Of a stretch of DNA of 64,000 nucleotides, positions 1 to 7,852 are shown one piece after another; position 1 is the stretch's first letter; each line of letters begins with the position of its first letter. The notes under the pieces are model-generated. The model was not told the origin of the DNA, did not search any database, and saw only the letters and a program-made list of their open reading frames with translations. A program made the translations under genes and the position numbers. This DNA is from Pleomorphomonas sp. NRK KF1. GTDB taxonomy: Bacteria; Pseudomonadota; Alphaproteobacteria; Rhizobiales; Pleomorphomonadaceae. The stretch covers positions 248,001 to 312,000 of the forward strand of contig NZ_JAMDLH010000007.1 in assembly GCF_023721755.1 (NCBI RefSeq), given 5' to 3'.

Positions 1-149
1 GAGCCCGTGCCGAGCTGGCCGCCGGAGCTGTCGAGACACTCGAAATGGATGGTCGAGCCGGATTTCGCCAAGGCGGCCGGCGTGAAATCGCGGCTCCAGC
101 CATAATGATGATCGCGGCGATGGATGGTGTAGTCGCAGGCAACGCACAT
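1..149 (-). CDS. Formamidase/acetamidase family protein (N-terminal fragment)
   Basis: Only the first 49 codons lie in the window; the gene runs off the left edge. The start ATG (147-149) follows an AGGGAGAA ribosome-binding site. The readable N-terminus has HHYGWSRDF and then a hydrophilic beta-strand pattern with DSSGGQLGTG, as at the start of FmdA/AmdA-type formamidases and acetamidases, which hydrolyse short amides to ammonia and a carboxylate. It is last in a same-strand series that begins with AmiC- and AmiR-like regulators, which supports an amide substrate. The active-site part is not visible, so the exact substrate is unknown. Confidence 0.72.
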   Translation of the reverse strand, partial: MCVACDYTIHRRDHHYGWSRDFTPAALAKSGSTIHFECLDSSGGQLGTG

Positions 150-229
150 GGCGATTTCTCCCTGTCGCCAGTTGACGGGGGAAGACAAGTCTCCCCCCGC
201 GCTGGCGCGGACTTGCGGTCAAATCCTTG

Positions 230-1846
230 TTATTGCTTCACATAGATGGCGTCGTAGTTGATGACGCGCGTCGGATCGATGTAGATGTTGCCCGGCCCGC
301 CCATGCGCTTGGACTTGGCGACGACGCGGCGCTCGTTGAACACCGGGATCCACGGCGCATCGGCCATGAGGTCGGTGAACACCGAACCCCAGAGCTTGGC
401 GCGCTCGTCCTTCTTGGCCGGATCGGACATCGAGTCGGCCTCGATGGCGCGGGCGTCGAGATCCTTGTTGCAGTACCAGGACCAGTTCCAGCCGCCCTGG
501 ACGGCGCCGGCGCAGCCCAGGATCGGGCCGTAGAAGTTCGAGGGATCGGGGAAGTCGGCGATCCAGGCCATGCCGCCCGACCAGATCATCGGCGCCTCGC
601 CCTCGGTTCCACCGGCGGCGATCACGTTGGCGTTGGCCAGCGCCTTGATCTCGGCCTTGACGCCGATGGCGGCAAAATCCTGCTGCAGCGCCTGGGCGAT
701 GCGCGGATTGGGATCGGTCGACGAAGCGTAGAGCGCGGTCTCGAAGCCATCGGGGAAGCCGGCTTCGGCAAGCAGCGCCTTGGCCTTCTCGATGTCGTAG
801 GCGTAGCCCTTGAAGTCCTTGTCGTAGCCGGGCATCAGCGGCGGCAACGGCTGGTTGGCCGGCGTGGCTCTGCCGTTGACGATGCGGGTGATGCGCTCCT
901 TGTTGACGGCCATGTTGAGGGCCTGGCGCACCTTGACGTTGTCGAGCGGCTTGACGCGGGTGTTGATCGCGACATAGCCGGTCTGAAGCTGCTCGCCATC
1001 GACGATGATGTCGGCGGCATCCGGGCCATTCTTGATCTCCAGGAACTTGGCCGGAGGAATGCCGTCGCCGGCGATGTCGACCTCGCCCTGCTGAAGGCGC
1101 AGGAGAGCCACCAGCGGCTCCTGGCCGACCTCGACGGTGAAGCCGTCGATCTTCGGCGTGTCGGCAACGTAGAAGCTCGGGTTCTTTTCGAACACCAGCC
1201 TCTGGCCGATCACCCACTCCTTCAGGACGAAGGCGCCCGAACCGACCGGCTTCTTGCCGAAGTCCTGGCCTTCCGCCTCGACGACTTCCTTCGGCACGAT
1301 CGAGGCGAAGTTGATGGCGAGCACATGCAGGAAGGTGGCGTCGGGACGGCTGAGCTTGAAGATGACGGTGCCGTCGTCGGGCGTCTCGATGCCGGAGAGC
1401 CCCTCGGCCTTGCCGCCGGAGAGGTCTTCGAAGCCGGCGATGGCGCCGAAGAAGCCGGCGCCGGGGCCCTGCGTCTTGGGATTGACGGCGCGTTCGATGG
1501 AATACTTGACGTCGGAGGCCACCACCTCGCGACCGTTGGAGAACTTCACGCCCTTGCGGAGCTTGAAGGTGTAGGTCAGGCCGTCCGGCGTGATCTCGAA
1601 GCTCTCGGCCAGCGACGGCACCAGATCGGCCGTGCCGGGCGTATACTCCATCAGGCGGGAAAACAGGCTCTTGATCATCGACCAGTTCTGCCAGTCGTAG
1701 CCGATGGCCGGGTCGAGGGTGGCGATGTCGTCCTTGTAGGTGACGACGATGGTGGCGCCCTTGACGGGCGTCTCGTCGGCCAGCGCAACGAGTGGCGTCA
1801 GCGCCATCAGTCCGGCCAGCGCGGTTCTTTGCAGCCAATGTGTCAT
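230..1846 (-). CDS. ABC transporter substrate-binding protein, family 5 (peptide/amide type)
   Basis: 538 residues, the usual size for SBP_bac_5 proteins (DppA/OppA). Residues 1-23 form a signal peptide ending in ALA, so the protein is periplasmic. Family hallmarks are TLDPAIGYDW near the N-terminus, the LAESFEITPDGLTYTFKLRKG block, and VRQALNMAVNKERI in the middle. It would bind the solute and deliver it to the two permeases encoded just upstream. A 105-bp spacer with stable hairpins separates it from the dppB-like gene. Family 5 proteins bind peptides, opines, nickel or sugars; the operon suggests an amide or short peptide here, but that is inference. Confidence 0.88.
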   Translation of the reverse strand: MTHWLQRTALAGLMALTPLVALADETPVKGATIVVTYKDDIATLDPAIGYDWQNWSMIKSLFSRLMEYTPGTADLVPSLAESFEITPDGLTYTFKLRKGVKFSNGREVVASDVKYSIERAVNPKTQGPGAGFFGAIAGFEDLSGGKAEGLSGIETPDDGTVIFKLSRPDATFLHVLAINFASIVPKEVVEAEGQDFGKKPVGSGAFVLKEWVIGQRLVFEKNPSFYVADTPKIDGFTVEVGQEPLVALLRLQQGEVDIAGDGIPPAKFLEIKNGPDAADIIVDGEQLQTGYVAINTRVKPLDNVKVRQALNMAVNKERITRIVNGRATPANQPLPPLMPGYDKDFKGYAYDIEKAKALLAEAGFPDGFETALYASSTDPNPRIAQALQQDFAAIGVKAEIKALANANVIAAGGTEGEAPMIWSGGMAWIADFPDPSNFYGPILGCAGAVQGGWNWSWYCNKDLDARAIEADSMSDPAKKDERAKLWGSVFTDLMADAPWIPVFNERRVVAKSKRMGGPGNIYIDPTRVINYDAIYVKQ

Positions 1847-1889
1847 GCGGGTTCCCCTTTGTTGTTTGACTGGTTTTTGTTGTCGTTGA

Positions 1890-1964
1890 CCGGGCTGCGG
1901 CCCGGCGTCATCGGGGCCTATCGGGCCCGAATTTCTTTTGCTCCCCGGGCCCTATCGGGCCCGG
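1890..1964 (-). other. Intercistronic hairpin cluster between permease and binding-protein genes
   Basis: Perfect stems occur at 1890-1895/1900-1905 (CCGGGC, 4-nt loop) and at 1945-1952/1957-1964 (CCGGGCCC, TATC loop). A third, imperfect copy of the latter lies at 1912-1929. The distal stem overlaps the stop codon of the permease gene. No T-run follows on the minus strand, so these look like mRNA-processing or stabilising structures rather than terminators. Such structures often let the binding protein be made in excess over the permeases. Confidence 0.6.
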
Positions 1965-2872
1965 ATTCTGGGATCGATTAGCGGCGCGACAAGGTCGGCG
2001 ACCAGGTTGCCGATCACGATGGCGAGCGAGGAGATGAGCGTGACGCCCATGATGATGGGAATGTCGACCTGCTGGATCGCCTGCCAGGCGAGCTGGCCGA
2101 TGCCGGGCCAGCCGTAGACGGCTTCGACCACCACCACGCCGCCCATGAACTGGCCGATGTCGATGCCGATCATGGCGACGATCGGCAACAGTGCGTTGGG
2201 CACGGCATGGCGCAGGATGACCGCGCGCTCGGCGACGCCCTTGGCCCGTGCCGTGCGCACATAGTCCTGGTTGAGCACGTCGATCATCGCCGAGCGCACC
2301 ATGCGGGCATACCAGCCGGCGCCCAGCACGCCGAGGGTCAGCGCCGGCAGCACGACGTGGCTGAAGGTGCCGAAGCCCGACATCGGGAACCATTGCAGCG
2401 TCGCCGCGAAGACGTAGAGCAGCAGCAGGGCGACGACGAACTGCGGGGCCGACACGCCGACGAAGGAGACGGTCATCACCAGCCGGTCGACGAAGCCGCC
2501 GCGATTGAGGGCGGCGACGGTGCCGAGGGTCAGGCCGATCGCCACCTCGACCAGGATGCCGGAGACCATCAGGATCAGCGTCGCCGGCAGGCGGGCAAGG
2601 ATCAGCGTCATCACCTCGGTCTTCTGGGTGTAGGAGCGGCCGAGATCGCCCTGCACGAGGTTGCCGAGATAATGGATGAACTGGACGATCAGCGGCTGGT
2701 CGAGGCCGAGCTCGTGTCGGATGTTGGCGACCGTCTGGGCGGTGGCCGAGCGGCCGGCAAGCTGCACCGCCGGGTCCGCCGGCAAGGCGTAGAGCAGCAC
2801 GAAGGTGATCGCCGCGACGCCGAACAGGATCATCAGCGCGCCGCCGAGCCGGCGCAGGATCAGCTCGATCAT
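1952..2872 (-). CDS. ABC transporter permease, DppB type
   Basis: 306 residues with about six membrane segments, starting MIELILRRLGG as DppB/OppB proteins do. The cytoplasmic EAA loop is visible as DYVRTARAKGV followed by HAVPNALLPIV. The ATG at 2872 is preceded by GGAGG at good spacing; a longer reading frame upstream is not supported. The start lies one base after the stop of the DppC-type gene, so the two are translationally coupled. It forms the inner-membrane channel with the DppC-type partner. No ATPase gene for this importer is in the window; it may lie left of position 1 or be shared. Confidence 0.9.
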   Translation of the reverse strand: MIELILRRLGGALMILFGVAAITFVLLYALPADPAVQLAGRSATAQTVANIRHELGLDQPLIVQFIHYLGNLVQGDLGRSYTQKTEVMTLILARLPATLILMVSGILVEVAIGLTLGTVAALNRGGFVDRLVMTVSFVGVSAPQFVVALLLLYVFAATLQWFPMSGFGTFSHVVLPALTLGVLGAGWYARMVRSAMIDVLNQDYVRTARAKGVAERAVILRHAVPNALLPIVAMIGIDIGQFMGGVVVVEAVYGWPGIGQLAWQAIQQVDIPIIMGVTLISSLAIVIGNLVADLVAPLIDPRIRAR

Positions 2873-2873
2873 C

Positions 2874-3722
2874 TCACATCCTCCCACGCTGGGTCGGGTC
2901 GAGGATGTCGCGCAAGGCATCGCCGACCAGATTGAAGGAGAGAGCCGTCAGCAGGATGGCGATGCCCGGGAAGATCACCAGCCAGGGCGCCGCCGTGAAG
3001 AAGCTTTGGCTTTCGAAGATGATGTTGCCCCAGGAAGGTTCGGGCGGCTGCACGCCGACGCCGAGGAAGGACAGCGTTGCCTCGAGCAGAACCGTGGTGG
3101 CAATGCCAAGCGTGCCCCAGACGATGGCGGTGGGCATCAGGTGCGGCAGGATATGACGGAAGACGATGCGTCCGTGTCCGGCGCCGAGCGACCGTTCGGC
3201 GAGGATGAAGTCGCGCTCCACCAGCCCGCGTGTTTCGGTGTAGACGATGCGCGCCACCTGCACCCAGTTGACCATGGCGATCACCATGGCGACGATCCAG
3301 AGGCTGGGGTGGAACAGCGCCGCCAGTACGATGGCGAGCAGCAGGGCGGGAAAGGCCATCATCAGGTCGGTGAAGCGCATCAGGGCATTGCCCGCCGGGC
3401 CGCGCAGGTAGCCGGCCAGCATGCCGATGCCGAGGCCGATGGTCACGGCCGTGCCGTTGGCGACGACGCCGATGATCAGGGAGGTGCGGGCGCCGAACAG
3501 CAGGCGGGTCAGGAGATCGCGGCCGAGCGTGTCGGTGCCGAGCAGAAAGGCCGCGTCGGGGCCGATGGGCGCGCCTTCGAGGGTCAGGCCGTCGAACAGT
3601 TGCTCGTCGGGGGCATAGGGGGCGATCAGCGGGGCGGTGAGGGCGCCGATCACCACCAGGAGCACCACGACGAGGCCGAAAACGGCCGTGGGGCGGCGCA
3701 GGAATTCACGGGCGATGCGCAT
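2874..3722 (-). CDS. ABC transporter permease, DppC type
   Basis: 282 residues. It starts MRIAREFLRRPTAVFG, with the typical DppC N-terminal helix, then a periplasmic segment containing GTDTLGRDLLTRLLFGARTS, the signature of the DppC/OppC family. The EAA loop is RDFILAERSLGAG followed by HILPHLMPT. The ATG (3720-3722) overlaps the TGA of the upstream amiR-like gene by one base (TGATG), fixing the start and showing coupling. Gene order here is C, B, binding protein, the reverse of the common dppABC order. Confidence 0.9.
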   Translation of the reverse strand: MRIAREFLRRPTAVFGLVVVLLVVIGALTAPLIAPYAPDEQLFDGLTLEGAPIGPDAAFLLGTDTLGRDLLTRLLFGARTSLIIGVVANGTAVTIGLGIGMLAGYLRGPAGNALMRFTDLMMAFPALLLAIVLAALFHPSLWIVAMVIAMVNWVQVARIVYTETRGLVERDFILAERSLGAGHGRIVFRHILPHLMPTAIVWGTLGIATTVLLEATLSFLGVGVQPPEPSWGNIIFESQSFFTAAPWLVIFPGIAILLTALSFNLVGDALRDILDPTQRGRM

Positions 3723-4306
3723 CAGCCGGCCTCCGACAGGGGAATGACGCCGGCCAGCATCTCGGCGGCCGTCTGTTCGATGGTGATGCGCCGCTTCATG
3801 GCCGCGCGGCGGAGAGAGGCGTAGGCCGCTTCCTCGTCGCACTGGGCCGCCATCTCGATGGACCTGACGGCGGCATGCACCAGGGGGCGCATGCGGAGCC
3901 GCTCCTCCAGGCGTTCCATGCGGGCGGCCGCTTCGACCGCGCGGGCATGGGCGGCGACGGCCAGCACCAGCGCCGGATAGACTGCGGCGGGCACCACCGG
4001 CTTGGGCAGGATGGAAAGCGCGCCTTCCGAGATCGCCCAGGCGACGCGGCCGGGCGCTTCCGATTGCAGCAAGGCGACCATCGGCACCGGCGCCGGCTCG
4101 CCCGCCCAGGGCAGCAGGCCCGACCAGCCCTGGTCGGCATCCACCAGCACGATGTCGGCCGGCGTCGCCTCAAGATCCAGCGGCGTCCACTGCACATGTG
4201 CCTCAAGACCAAGCAGACCAAGCTGACGGACGAGGCGCGCGGTCCCTTCGTCTGGGCGGTGGAGGATGGCGGCCTTCAGGCCGACGAGGTCGGGGATCAC
4301 CGTCAT
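3722..4306 (-). CDS. amiR: AmiR-like ANTAR-domain transcription antiterminator
   Basis: 194 residues. The N-terminal half is a receiver-like fold (DIVLVDADQGW) as in AmiR, where it is not phosphorylated. A coiled-coil linker around residues 125-140 (AARMERLEERLRMR) follows. The last 50 residues form an ANTAR RNA-binding domain: EEAAYASLRRAAMKRRITIEQTAAEML matches its AY..LR..AM....s.e..A pattern. In Pseudomonas, AmiR binds the amidase leader RNA and stops terminator formation unless AmiC sequesters it. The start overlaps the amiC stop by four bases (ATGA), so the pair is made together. A matching leader terminator lies at 5470-5526. Confidence 0.9.
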   Translation of the reverse strand: MTVIPDLVGLKAAILHRPDEGTARLVRQLGLLGLEAHVQWTPLDLEATPADIVLVDADQGWSGLLPWAGEPAPVPMVALLQSEAPGRVAWAISEGALSILPKPVVPAAVYPALVLAVAAHARAVEAAARMERLEERLRMRPLVHAAVRSIEMAAQCDEEAAYASLRRAAMKRRITIEQTAAEMLAGVIPLSEAG

Positions 4307-5442
4307 GAGACCACCCTCAGGCTGGAGCGGCCGCCGTCGCGCGGCGCCGTCATGTAGGGGTCGGCCGCCATGGCGGGGCGGCTGGCGATGATGTCGAAGT
4401 TTCCATCGTCGCGGATGCGGCCGAGATGGAACGGCAGGGCCGCGTGGTTGGTACGCGGATCGATGCGCATCGGCCCGTGCGGCGTTTCGAACAGGCGGGC
4501 GTGGACTGCCGCGCGCACGGCGGCCGGCTCATCGGTTCCGGCGGACCGAACCGCGTCCATCAGCATGTGGGCGGCGACATAGGCGCCTTCGACGAAGGAC
4601 GAGAGCCGACGATCGGCGCCCAGAGCCGTGGCGGCGCGCGCCCGAAAGCGCTCGTTCTCCGGCGTTGCCAGGGTGCCGAAGTAGCTGGCGGCCGACAGGT
4701 GGCCGGTGGAGAGACCAAGGCCGATCTCGCCGATCTCGGCCTCGGTGAGATCGCAGCTCACCACTGGCCGCACCTCCGGCCGGAAAGCGGGATCGGCATC
4801 GCCGAGCGCCTTGTAGGCCCTCAGGAAGGCATGGCTCGAGGGGCCGATCATGTTGTTGAGGATGAAGTCGGGACGGCGGCTCTGGATGTCGGCGATCAGC
4901 CTGTCGACATCGGTTTCCTCGATGGGGAGGCAACGCTCGCCGACCACCTCGCCGCCGGCATCCCGCAAGAGGTCGCGGGCGATGCGGTTCATCTCCCAGC
5001 CCCAGACGTAGTTGGCGCCGATGAGATAAACCCGCCGCCCCTGCTTGGGCAGCAGATGCTCGAACAGCGGCATCAGGTGCTGGTTGGGACAGGCGCCGGT
5101 GTAGATGACGTTCTCGTTGGCTTCGAAGCCTTCGTAAGGGCAGATATACCAGAGCAGGCCGTCGTGCTTCTCGATGAGCGGAATGACTTCCTTGCGGGCG
5201 AGCGAGGTGATGGTCCCGATGATCAGGCGGCATCCGTCGCGCAGCATGGCGCGCGCCTGTTCCAGATAGGCGCGCGGCTCACCTTCCGGATCGGTGTAGA
5301 CGGGCTCGAACGACATCCCCTCGCCGGCCATCTCGCTGGCCTCGGCAAAGGCAAGCGCCGCACCATCGCGACAATCGCGCCCTATGGAGCTGTAGGGTCC
5401 GGTGCAGGAGAACAAGATCCCGACCTTGATCGTGCCGACCAT
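4303..5442 (-). CDS. amiC: AmiC-like amide-sensing periplasmic-binding-fold regulator
   Basis: 379 residues with the type I periplasmic-binding-protein fold of AmiC, UrtA and FmdD, but without a signal peptide when read from MVGTIKVGILFS, as expected for a cytoplasmic AmiC. Typical blocks are GILFSCTGPYSSIGRD at the N-terminus, then GTITSLARKEVIPLI and YLIGANYVWGWE. The ATG at 5442 has GAGG seven bases upstream; a start 39 bases further upstream would add a hydrophobic stretch and fall inside the leader terminator, so it was rejected. Known role of the family: it binds AmiR and releases it when short amides bind. Which amide is sensed here is unknown. Confidence 0.88.
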   Translation of the reverse strand: MVGTIKVGILFSCTGPYSSIGRDCRDGAALAFAEASEMAGEGMSFEPVYTDPEGEPRAYLEQARAMLRDGCRLIIGTITSLARKEVIPLIEKHDGLLWYICPYEGFEANENVIYTGACPNQHLMPLFEHLLPKQGRRVYLIGANYVWGWEMNRIARDLLRDAGGEVVGERCLPIEETDVDRLIADIQSRRPDFILNNMIGPSSHAFLRAYKALGDADPAFRPEVRPVVSCDLTEAEIGEIGLGLSTGHLSAASYFGTLATPENERFRARAATALGADRRLSSFVEGAYVAAHMLMDAVRSAGTDEPAAVRAAVHARLFETPHGPMRIDPRTNHAALPFHLGRIRDDGNFDIIASRPAMAADPYMTAPRDGGRSSLRVVS

Positions 5443-5469
5443 TGCAAACCTCAATGCAACGACCAACGC

Positions 5470-5526
5470 AAAAAGCCCCATGACACGCTCCGGCTCGCTC
5501 GAACGATCGCCGAAAGGTCATGGGGC
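5470..5526 (-). terminator. Leader intrinsic terminator upstream of amiC (probable AmiR target)
   Basis: A perfect 10-bp inverted repeat pairs 5475-5484 with 5517-5526 (arms GCCCCATGAC and GTCATGGGGC). On the minus-strand transcript the 3' arm is followed directly by TTTTTG (5470-5474), the form of a rho-independent terminator. The 32-nt interior can fold further (TTCGGC with GCCGGA, then TCG/CGA closing a six-base loop TTCGAG). It lies between the promoter at 5598-5627 and the amiC start at 5442, so it would stop transcription of the operon unless prevented. Confidence 0.82.
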
Positions 5527-5536
5527 CATGCTGCCC
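5523..5536 (-). promoter_or_regulatory. Candidate antiterminator hairpin with hexaloop
   Basis: On the transcript, GGGC-AGCATG-GCCC forms a four-base-pair stem with a six-base loop. Its 3' arm is the same GCCC that begins the terminator 5' arm, so the two structures exclude each other. ANTAR proteins bind paired hexaloop hairpins, the second of which overlaps a terminator. The loop here has A at position 1, but position 4 is A rather than the expected G. The placement is therefore right and the sequence only partly matches. Confidence 0.4.
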
Positions 5537-5597
5537 GTTGCTCTGGAAGAGCTCATGTCATGGGCGCGATACATCGCCGCCCATCAATTAGGCATGT

Positions 5598-5627
5598 ATG
5601 TTATCTGAGCTTCTTTGCCGCTGTCAA
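5598..5627 (-). promoter_or_regulatory. Sigma-70-type promoter of the amide operon
   Basis: On the minus strand a consensus TTGACA (5622-5627) is followed after 18 bases by TAACAT (5598-5603); an overlapping alternative -10, GATAAC, gives 16-base spacing. It lies downstream of the LysR gene stop and about 155 bases before the amiC ATG, leaving a leader that contains the terminator. Confidence 0.6.
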
Positions 5628-5705
5628 GGATGGAAAGAACGGCATCAGTCCTCGTCGACCGATGCGCTGCCTCTCTCCTGTGCATGAAGGCGAGTGCCTG
5701 GAGTT

Positions 5706-6644
5706 TCACCCTGCCTCGTTCATCTCCTCTACTTGCGCGTAGAGCCACTCGACGAAGCGCGTCACTTCGGGCTTGGGGCGGATGCGGTCGCGGCGGACGA
5801 GGTAGAGATTGTCGACGCCGCCGGTGACGATGTTGAACGGCGCCACCAAGCGGCCGAGGGCGATGTCGTCACCGATCATCGAGAGGTCGCCGATGGCAAA
5901 GCCGCGCCCGGCCTCGGCGGCGCGCAGGGCCGTGTCCATGGTGTCGAAGATCTCGCCATGCTCGACGTCGAGCGCCTCGTCGCCGAAGGCTCTCGCCACC
6001 CAACGCTTCCAGTCGGCAAAGCCCGATCCATGCAGGATCTGGCCGCGGCGGATTCGCTCGGGCGGCTCAAGATGGGCGACGGTCTGGTAGTAGGCCGGCG
6101 AGCAGACCGGCGTCAGCCGCTCCATCAGGAAGGGCACCAGTTCCTCTGGCTGCCATTGGCGCGACTCGTAGAGGATGCCGACGTCGTTCTCGACGTCGCT
6201 GGGATCCATGTTCTCCCACAGCACCGACACGCGCACCGAGAGATCGGGGTTGGCGGTCTCGAAACTCCTGAGGCGCGGCAGCAGCCAGCGGGCGCCGAAG
6301 GTGGGCGGCGTGCGGACGCGGACGACGCCGGGGCGGGCGCGGATCTGCTCGACGCCGCGCCGGATCGCCTCGAAGGCGGTGCCGAGCGACAGCGCCAGCT
6401 GTTCGCCCTCCGGCGACAGCCTGACGCCACGATGGACGCGGCGGAACAGCTCGACGCGCAAGTCGTCCTCCAGCGCGCGGATCTGCCGGCTGACGGCGCT
6501 CTCGGTGACGTTGAGTTCCTCGGCGGCGCGGTTGAGCGCGCCGAGGCGGGCGACGCTTTCGAAGGCTTTGAGGGCGTTGAGGCTGGGCAGGCGGCTGACG
6601 GCCACGTTCGGCACTCCCCGTAGTCGGTTCCGGTTGATTTTCAC
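5706..6644 (-). CDS. LysR family transcriptional regulator (GcvA-like)
   Basis: 312 residues. Winged helix-turn-helix at about residues 19-78 (LPSLNALKAFESVARLG, ALNRAAEELNVTESAVSRQI), then a LysR effector-binding domain with RTPPTFGARWLLPRL and a C-terminal EWLYAQVEE helix. The organisation is that of GcvA/AmpR-type regulators. The first dozen residues are unusual and the ATG lacks a clear ribosome-binding site; a GTG about 12 codons downstream, near GGGGAG, could be the true start. It precedes the amide operon on the same strand but that operon has its own promoter, so a regulatory link is possible but unproven. Confidence 0.87.
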   Translation of the reverse strand: MKINRNRLRGVPNVAVSRLPSLNALKAFESVARLGALNRAAEELNVTESAVSRQIRALEDDLRVELFRRVHRGVRLSPEGEQLALSLGTAFEAIRRGVEQIRARPGVVRVRTPPTFGARWLLPRLRSFETANPDLSVRVSVLWENMDPSDVENDVGILYESRQWQPEELVPFLMERLTPVCSPAYYQTVAHLEPPERIRRGQILHGSGFADWKRWVARAFGDEALDVEHGEIFDTMDTALRAAEAGRGFAIGDLSMIGDDIALGRLVAPFNIVTGGVDNLYLVRRDRIRPKPEVTRFVEWLYAQVEEMNEAG

Positions 6645-6943
6645 GCACGAGCAAATGCCGCGGGAACCTACGGCGATCGTGTATCGACCAAGGTATCAGC
6701 GGCGTACCACCATCCTGCAAATCCCGTAGACTGCAGCCGAAAAAGGGCTGGTTTGTCAGAAATATGGCAGATCGACACGCAGTTTCACCTAGAGATCGTC
6801 CCCTCGCGCCGACCGGCCGGACGCGTTTGGCAAGGATTTGTTTACGGTTGAGTTTTTGGAACGTCAAGCGGGCGAAAAAGGCGTTTGAAGCGGCACAGTC
6901 GCATCGTCATATAGAAGCCAAGCGAAGCTCACGGAGTTCTATC

Positions 6944-7180
6944 ATGATCTTCTCGATGTCCCTCCGCCAATGGGCCGGCAGCACCTTCAACCCGGGGCAG
7001 CTTTATCGGCAGTGGCGCAAGCGCAGCCTGCTCAGGCACGACCTGCAGCGGTTGGTCGAGGATCCGTATCTGCTCGACGACGTCGGCTTCTGTCGCGAGA
7101 CCGCCGAGCGCGAGCTCGACCGCGCCGTCTGGGAGCCGGTGGCCAACCTGCGCCAACCGCCGCACAAGCGCGCCGCCTGA
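6944..7180 (+). CDS. DUF1127-like small arginine-rich protein
   Basis: 78 residues. The ATG at 6944 follows CGGAG at good spacing; reading from further upstream gives low-complexity non-conserved sequence. The middle matches the DUF1127 (YjiS-like) pattern: aromatic/basic start (YRQWRKRSLLRHDL), then LVEDPYLLDDVGFCRETAERELDR and W-E-P near the end. These small proteins are common in Rhizobiales, and some bind RNA or affect phosphate and carbon metabolism; no specific job is evident here. It diverges from the LysR gene across a 299-bp intergenic region and is followed by a strong terminator. Confidence 0.75.
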   Translation: MIFSMSLRQWAGSTFNPGQLYRQWRKRSLLRHDLQRLVEDPYLLDDVGFCRETAERELDRAVWEPVANLRQPPHKRAA

Positions 7181-7205
7181 CGGATCCAAGATCTCAAGCA
7201 GTTCG

Positions 7206-7239
7206 AAACGCCTCGGTGCCGACCGCGCCGGGGCGTTTT
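7206..7239 (+). terminator. Rho-independent terminator after the DUF1127 gene
   Basis: AAACGCCTCGGTG pairs with CGCCGGGGCGTTT over 13 positions with two G-T wobbles, and the 3' arm ends in a TTTT run. It stands 25 bases after the DUF1127 stop codon. The A-rich 5' flank means it could also work, more weakly, for minus-strand transcripts. Confidence 0.75.
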
Positions 7240-7298
7240 CATTGTGTGGCCTTCCAGGCTGGATGTTCCCAGAAGCGCCGGTCAAGACACTCGAACCC

Positions 7299-7844
7299 TC
7301 ATCCCTCGGGGGAGAGGCCGGCGGCCCTTCCGATCCGCAGGATCAGCTCGTCCTCATCGGCGGCCGCAAGCGTCTCGACGTCGACGACGGGCCAGAGTCC
7401 GATGGGCGTGGCGCGGGCCGCCAGTTCCGCTAGCTCGGGGGCGTAGCTGGCGGGCGGATGGCCGGCGTGGCGAAACGCGGCGCGGGCACGATAGCGTTCG
7501 GCGCAGACCTCGGGCGGGGCGTGGCACCAGATCTCCACCACCGGGCCGGCTCCTGCCCGGGCAAGATGGGCCTCCAGCACGTCGAGGGGCACGAACTTGT
7601 GCCAGGCGTCGACAACGGCGCCGAGACCGTCCGGAAAGCCGGCGATGCTCGAGAAGATCGCGTGATAGCTCGCCCGCCCGAGCTTGCGGCTATAGTCCCT
7701 GTCACCGATGCCGAGATGGTCGAAGAAGGCTTCCTTGATGGTGTCGACCGTCAGGATGGGCAGGGACATGCGCCTTGCGATGATGGCTGCGACGGTGGAC
7801 TTGCCGCTGGCGGGCACGCCATTGACGAGAAAGACCGGATGCAT
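7299..7844 (-). CDS. P-loop (AAA_33/Zeta-type) kinase-like protein
   Basis: 181 residues. A Walker A motif GVPASGKST sits at residues 9-17, followed by TVDTIKEAFFDHLG, resembling small nucleoside, antibiotic or sugar kinases of the AAA_33 group. WCHAPPEVCAERYRAR resembles the lid region. The ATG at 7844 is eight bases after the ROK gene stop, so the two are one transcription unit, last in the sugar operon. A phosphotransfer role on an operon metabolite is plausible but the substrate cannot be told. Confidence 0.72.
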   Translation of the reverse strand: MHPVFLVNGVPASGKSTVAAIIARRMSLPILTVDTIKEAFFDHLGIGDRDYSRKLGRASYHAIFSSIAGFPDGLGAVVDAWHKFVPLDVLEAHLARAGAGPVVEIWCHAPPEVCAERYRARAAFRHAGHPPASYAPELAELAARATPIGLWPVVDVETLAAADEDELILRIGRAAGLSPEG

Positions 7845-7852
7845 GGGGGCTC

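Noticed and set aside
227-1981. Long plus-strand open frame opposite the binding-protein gene
   Set aside because: It mirrors the binding-protein gene; low-complexity composition, no family motif and no ribosome-binding site. High GC makes long antisense frames common.
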